A stretch of 16,099 nt of DNA from contig CBFCZE010000058.1 in assembly GCA_965602655.1 (NCBI GenBank), positions 1 through 16,099 on the forward strand. The letters run 5' to 3'. Source of the stretch: JAAERC01 sp965602655 (lineage in GTDB: Bacteria; Zixibacteria; MSB-5A5; GN15; PGXB01). Under the pieces are notes generated by a model. It was not told where the DNA came from. It was given only the letters and a program-made list of their open reading frames with translations, and did no database searches. Below are positions 12,763 to 16,099 of this stretch, piece by piece. Both the position numbers and the translations under genes were made by a program. How positions within the stretch are numbered: the stretch's first letter is position 1; each line of letters starts with the position of its first letter.

Positions 12763-15225
12763 TTATTTCAGCAGAAGCATTTTCCTGGTTTCAGAAAAAC
12801 TATCTGTTTTTATTTGGTAAAAATATATCCCAGTCGAGAATTGTTTTTTGTTAAAATCTGAACCATCCCAATCAATCGAATAATTTCCGGCTGGTTGGAG
12901 TTTGTCGACAATGGTATTAACCTTCTGCCCAAGAATATTATAAATAGATATCTTTACATTCGTTTCTCTTGGAATGGAATATTTAATAATGGTTGAAGGA
13001 TTAAACGGGTTCGGATAGTTTTGAGAAAGAATATAATGATCTGGATTCATTGTATGATCATTCTCTTCATCAACATCGGTGGAGACTTTTAATGTATTAA
13101 ATAGAATCGAGATTTCTTCTTCACAAGCAACAGCAATATCAATATCGCTATCTGCATCAATATCTCCGGTACTAAGCGCAAAAGGATTTATCCCAGTTCC
13201 ATACAATATCATCTCATCAAATGCGCCTGTTTTATCATTTAGAAAAACGGAAACATTGTATGAATCTGTATTTGCTGCCACAATATCAAGATAGCCATCG
13301 TTATTAATATCAATAATAGAAATGGAGCAGGGACTATCACCACTTTTATAATTAATTGCATTATTAAATACCCCATTACCGTCATTAAGGAATAGTGATA
13401 TGAAATTATAGGCTTGGCATGTCACGGCAACATCCAAATCGCCATCATTGTCAACATCACCAGTGGCAATGGAATTTGGAAATATTTCTGTGTCATAATT
13501 AATTGCGGGATCGAAAGTCCCATCTCCATTATTTATTAGAATGGAAATATTATTGGAATAAAGATTAGCCACTATTAAATCGTCACCATCTTTTTCATCG
13601 AGATCGGCAGCCAACACGGACCAAGGCATACTTCCCACATCAATATTAACAGGTGATTGAAGGCTGCCATCACCATTGCCAAAATAGATAGATATCCTAT
13701 TCTTTGAATAATTTGTTGCTATAATATCGATTCCACTTTTATCGTCTAGATTCGAAACGACAACAGAATAGGTTGCATCTTCTGAATAAAAATTTTGTTT
13801 CGATTCGATTGCACCATCTCCATCGGTGAATAAAATTGATATCGAATCAAAAGATGCGTATCCAGTTACAAAATCGGTATTGCCATCATTATCAATGTCC
13901 CCGGATGCTAATGACCAAACTGTTTTTTCCATTTCAAATCGATCGTCAAATGAAATATCATTACTTCCATAATTTAACCATTTTGCAATGCCATAATGAT
14001 ATTCACTATTCTCATACCAGCTACACCCGCTTATAATGTCATTTGTTCCGTCATCATTTATATCCATAGTTAAAATGGATTTAAAATAATCTCCATTTGA
14101 ATAAGAATTTCTCTTTTGAAATGCACCATATCCATTATTTTTCAAAATTGAAACGCACCCATCGTGACTGGTTCCAAATCCAATCGCAAGATCAACATCA
14201 TTATCATTGTCGTAATCTTCACCTAAAATTGACATGGCATAGCCGGCTATGTTATAATCTGTGGCAACCTGAAAATTGCCATCACTGTTATTAATTAATA
14301 TTGAATAACTATTTGATATCCAATTGGCAGTTGATAAATCATAATAGCCATCACCATTAAAATCACCTACACAAATTGATTGAGGTTGCTCCCCAACATC
14401 ACAGGTTTCTGAAGATGAAAAAACACCATTTCCGTTGTTTAATAATATTGTTACATCATCGGAAGAATAATTCGCCATAGCCAAATCAACATCACCATCA
14501 TTTTCAATATCAACAGATTTTATAACCATTGGAAATTCACCGCATTCATACCCAACTGTGTCTTGAAAAGTGCCATCGCCGTTACCAAATAGAACCCAAA
14601 GTCTATTTCCCATTCCAGATACAACTAAATCTGCCATCATATCATTATTTAAATCAGCCGCGTGACCCGCCCAAAGATATTTTATTCCTATATTTATTTC
14701 AATGGGATCCGCAAATAGACCGTAGCCCTTACTCAATAAAATAAATACATTTTCTGACTTTAGACCAGAAACGGCCAGATCAGCCTTATTGTCGTTGTTA
14801 AAATCGACCGTAAAAACAGCCTGTAATTGATCACCCAAACCAATAATCTGGGGATCATTAAAACTACCATCGCCTTTATTATAGAATATATAAATGTCAT
14901 CAGATTGTTCGTTTGAAATTGCCAGATCAATGTTATTATCACCATTGAGATCTTCGGCAATTATATAATGCGGTTTGTCACCTGTTTTGTGTATGCTAGC
15001 AAGATGAAATGAGCCGTCTCCATTATTTTTTAAAATAGAAAGATTGTCACGCAATGACGAAATTGATGCAATATCAATATCACCGTCTTTGTCGAAGTCA
15101 CTTGATGCCATTGAGTAAGGAGGATCAACAATATGATCTATACGCGATTCAAAAAGTGCTTCAAATGAAAAAGCGGTAGTTGCGATAAAGATGACAAACA
15201 AACCATAAAATATTATTCTTAACAC
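12763..15225 (-). CDS. T9SS-sorted FG-GAP/VCBS double beta-propeller protein
   Basis: An 820-residue exported protein. It starts with GTG (15225-15223), with GGGAG 5 bases before; a nearby ATG in another frame hits a stop at once. The signal peptide is 1-20. Residues ~43-715 contain fourteen FG-GAP/VCBS repeats of about 45-50 residues, each with a calcium-loop motif, from DFDKDGDID (first at D43) through DLNGDNNID, DFNGDGYYD and DVDNDGDLD to DIDADSDID (D688). FG-GAP repeats form seven-bladed propellers, so fourteen suggests two propellers in tandem (inference). The last ~95 residues are a type A T9SS sorting domain: QNYPNPFNPSTIIKYSIP (Y737), then ISIYNILGQKV, DWDGSDFNKKQFSTGIYFYQI and a lysine-ended KMLLLK. 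It is probably exported by T9SS and attached to the outer surface as an adhesin or scaffold. The gene looks more AT-rich than rarA. Transcribed from its own promoter. Confidence 0.92.
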   Translation of the reverse strand: MLRIIFYGLFVIFIATTAFSFEALFESRIDHIVDPPYSMASSDFDKDGDIDIASISSLRDNLSILKNNGDGSFHLASIHKTGDKPHYIIAEDLNGDNNIDLAISNEQSDDIYIFYNKGDGSFNDPQIIGLGDQLQAVFTVDFNNDNKADLAVSGLKSENVFILLSKGYGLFADPIEINIGIKYLWAGHAADLNNDMMADLVVSGMGNRLWVLFGNGDGTFQDTVGYECGEFPMVIKSVDIENDGDVDLAMANYSSDDVTILLNNGNGVFSSSETCDVGEQPQSICVGDFNGDGYYDLSTANWISNSYSILINNSDGNFQVATDYNIAGYAMSILGEDYDNDNDVDLAIGFGTSHDGCVSILKNNGYGAFQKRNSYSNGDYFKSILTMDINDDGTNDIISGCSWYENSEYHYGIAKWLNYGSNDISFDDRFEMEKTVWSLASGDIDNDGNTDFVTGYASFDSISILFTDGDGAIESKQNFYSEDATYSVVVSNLDDKSGIDIIATNYSKNRISIYFGNGDGSLQSPVNIDVGSMPWSVLAADLDEKDGDDLIVANLYSNNISILINNGDGTFDPAINYDTEIFPNSIATGDVDNDGDLDVAVTCQAYNFISLFLNDGNGVFNNAINYKSGDSPCSISIIDINNDGYLDIVAANTDSYNVSVFLNDKTGAFDEMILYGTGINPFALSTGDIDADSDIDIAVACEEEISILFNTLKVSTDVDEENDHTMNPDHYILSQNYPNPFNPSTIIKYSIPRETNVKISIYNILGQKVNTIVDKLQPAGNYSIDWDGSDFNKKQFSTGIYFYQIKTDSFSETRKMLLLK

Positions 15226-15262
15226 ATAATCTCCCGATAAATTATATATTATTCTAATTTAC

Positions 15263-15292
15263 TTAATATAAATATATAGTTAAGATTGTCAA
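15263..15292 (-). promoter_or_regulatory. Sigma-70-type promoter for the FG-GAP gene
   Basis: On the minus strand, consensus TTGACA (15292-15287) and TATTAA (15268-15263) with an 18-base spacer, inside the 144-base gap between the lipoprotein and FG-GAP genes. The surrounding sequence is strongly AT-rich, which makes other -10 choices possible. Confidence 0.5.
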
Positions 15293-15369
15293 GTCACATT
15301 GTAGCCATTGGACTAACATTTGGGGGCACTTTGACTTACAACTTTATCAAAAATCCATAAAATCAACTA

Positions 15370-15819
15370 CTATTCTGCAATCACCACCTCCACTTTTTCC
15401 AGCGTCACCAGATGGTAAGTTGCAAAAAGTTGTACCGGCATTTCGGTCTGTACCAATGACAGGGTGCTGTCTATTATACCAAAAACAAATTCACCCTGCA
15501 GACTCATTGGCGGGTAATAGCCCTGTAATAAAACATTGGTAAAAGCTACGGTACTGTCGCCAACAACATAATTTCCGCTACCGTAAGCAACGGTTAGATT
15601 GCCGCCTTCGCCAATCCAGAAATACCGGAAGGTACTATCGGCAAATTCAAACCGGATAGGTTCTTCGTCTGTTATCGCTCTATCATCCGGTCCGGGATAA
15701 GTCGCCAGCGATGTTCGGGTCCAGGTTCCGACAAAAAATTCCGGATCAATGCTTGATACCGAATCGCTTTCGCAGCCCCATAAACAAAATAACATTAATA
15801 AAAGAAATATATGTCTCAT
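15370..15819 (-). CDS. Small lipoprotein, lipocalin-like
   Basis: A 149-residue predicted lipoprotein. The N-terminus has one positively charged residue pair, a hydrophobic stretch and a lipobox LWGC with lipidated C16. Tryptophan at the -2 position is unusual, while the -3 leucine and -1 glycine are standard. E17 at +2 is compatible with outer-membrane sorting. The mature protein begins with a linker and then FFVGTWTRTS (about 28-37), reminiscent of the GxW opening of small lipocalin-like barrels. Alternating strands follow (FEFADSTFRYFWIG, NYVVGDSTVAFTNV, GEFVFGIIDSTLSLVQ). The start has GGTGG about 6 bases upstream and lies 13 bases after the stop of the gene upstream, so the two are probably co-transcribed. 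No close functional family is recognised; the lipocalin comparison is tentative. Confidence 0.75.
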   Translation of the reverse strand: MRHIFLLLMLFCLWGCESDSVSSIDPEFFVGTWTRTSLATYPGPDDRAITDEEPIRFEFADSTFRYFWIGEGGNLTVAYGSGNYVVGDSTVAFTNVLLQGYYPPMSLQGEFVFGIIDSTLSLVQTEMPVQLFATYHLVTLEKVEVVIAE

Positions 15820-15832
15820 TTAATGCCACCAA

Positions 15833-16099
15833 TTAATCATTTGGCTGTTCATCGCTTTTAACCAATGTAATCAGATATCTTGAGTCAATAATAGAATTCC
15901 CATCCTGAAAATTAATTTGCTCCAAAAACAAAGTATCAGGCGCTGTATCAGCCCTACCCCATCGTATTGAAAAAACACCATCTATAGTTATTGGAGGATT
16001 GGTTGTCGGCTCAATTTCATTTTGAAAATCAACATTGCTTTCAAGAATATAGGCGCCACGACCATCTGTAAGTGTATCAATATCATTCATCCAATAATA
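15833..16099 (-). CDS. Partial gene of unknown function (5' end outside window)
   Basis: The frame is open from the right edge to a TAA at 15833-15835, giving at least 88 residues. An ATG at 16088-16090 exists, but sense codons (YYW) continue upstream to the edge and no ribosome site can be judged, so I treat it as the C-terminal part of a longer protein. It is acidic and polar, with beta-strand-like segments (GAYILESNVDF, GVFSIRWGRAD, DTLFLEQINF, SRYLITLV). No transmembrane or sorting tail is seen; it ends SDEQPND. It sits 13 bases upstream of the lipoprotein gene in the same direction, and the similar strand-rich, threonine/aspartate-rich composition suggests another exported protein of the same operon. 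No family recognised. Confidence 0.55.
   Translation of the reverse strand, partial: YYWMNDIDTLTDGRGAYILESNVDFQNEIEPTTNPPITIDGVFSIRWGRADTAPDTLFLEQINFQDGNSIIDSRYLITLVKSDEQPND

Noticed and set aside
13100..15120. CRISPR-like or satellite repeat array suggested by recurrent ATCACCATC-type words
   Set aside because: The recurring words are the reverse complement of codons for the aspartate-rich loops of the FG-GAP repeats. Spacing follows protein repeats and the DNA is not conserved enough for a CRISPR.

Overview
The window looks like a chromosomal segment of a Gram-negative bacterium of the FCB superphylum, most plausibly candidate phylum Zixibacteria or a close relative. Three things point there. 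One protein ends in a type IX secretion (T9SS type A) sorting domain with a YPNPFNPST motif. Two unrelated secreted proteases end in paired dockerin-like modules with the near-invariant string NILDIVYLINYKYK. Promoters are of the ordinary TTGACA/TATAAT kind rather than the Bacteroidota kind. The lineage call is inference; no 16S or ribosomal gene is present.

Layout, left to right. On the minus strand, ridA (1217-1600) is followed without a gap by an MFS transporter (29-1213). Divergent from them is signal peptidase I (1742-2464). A 398-base non-coding stretch (2465-2862) carries a promoter, a perfect 12-base palindrome and a potentially structured leader. It precedes a secreted dockerin-tailed metalloprotease (2863-4950), which ends at a clear intrinsic terminator. 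rarA (5088-6458) follows from a promoter so close that its mRNA is nearly leaderless. Next come a secreted parallel beta-helix protein (6618-7676), a two-gene unit of a flavin-type split-barrel protein and a MarR regulator (7737-8636), and a secreted FCB family protein often mislabelled 'asparagine synthetase B' (8776-10041). A papain-family (C1A) secreted protease with lectin-like, accessory and dockerin modules (10235-12619) completes the plus-strand series.

The right end is on the minus strand. An 820-residue protein has fourteen FG-GAP/VCBS calcium-loop repeats and a T9SS tail (12763-15225). Upstream of it lie a small lipoprotein (15370-15819) and the 3' part of another gene that runs off the window (15833-16099).

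Most of the window is housekeeping, but 2863-4950 and 6618-16099 are rich in exported proteins. Two surface-attachment codes coexist: dockerin pairs on the proteases and a T9SS tail on the double-propeller protein. No cohesin partner and no secretion machinery other than signal peptidase is visible. The least explained DNA is the convergent intergenic region 12620-12762. It contains a 33-base near-identical copy of the 3' end of the gene at 8776-10041 and a second stretch resembling the 3' end of the MFS gene.
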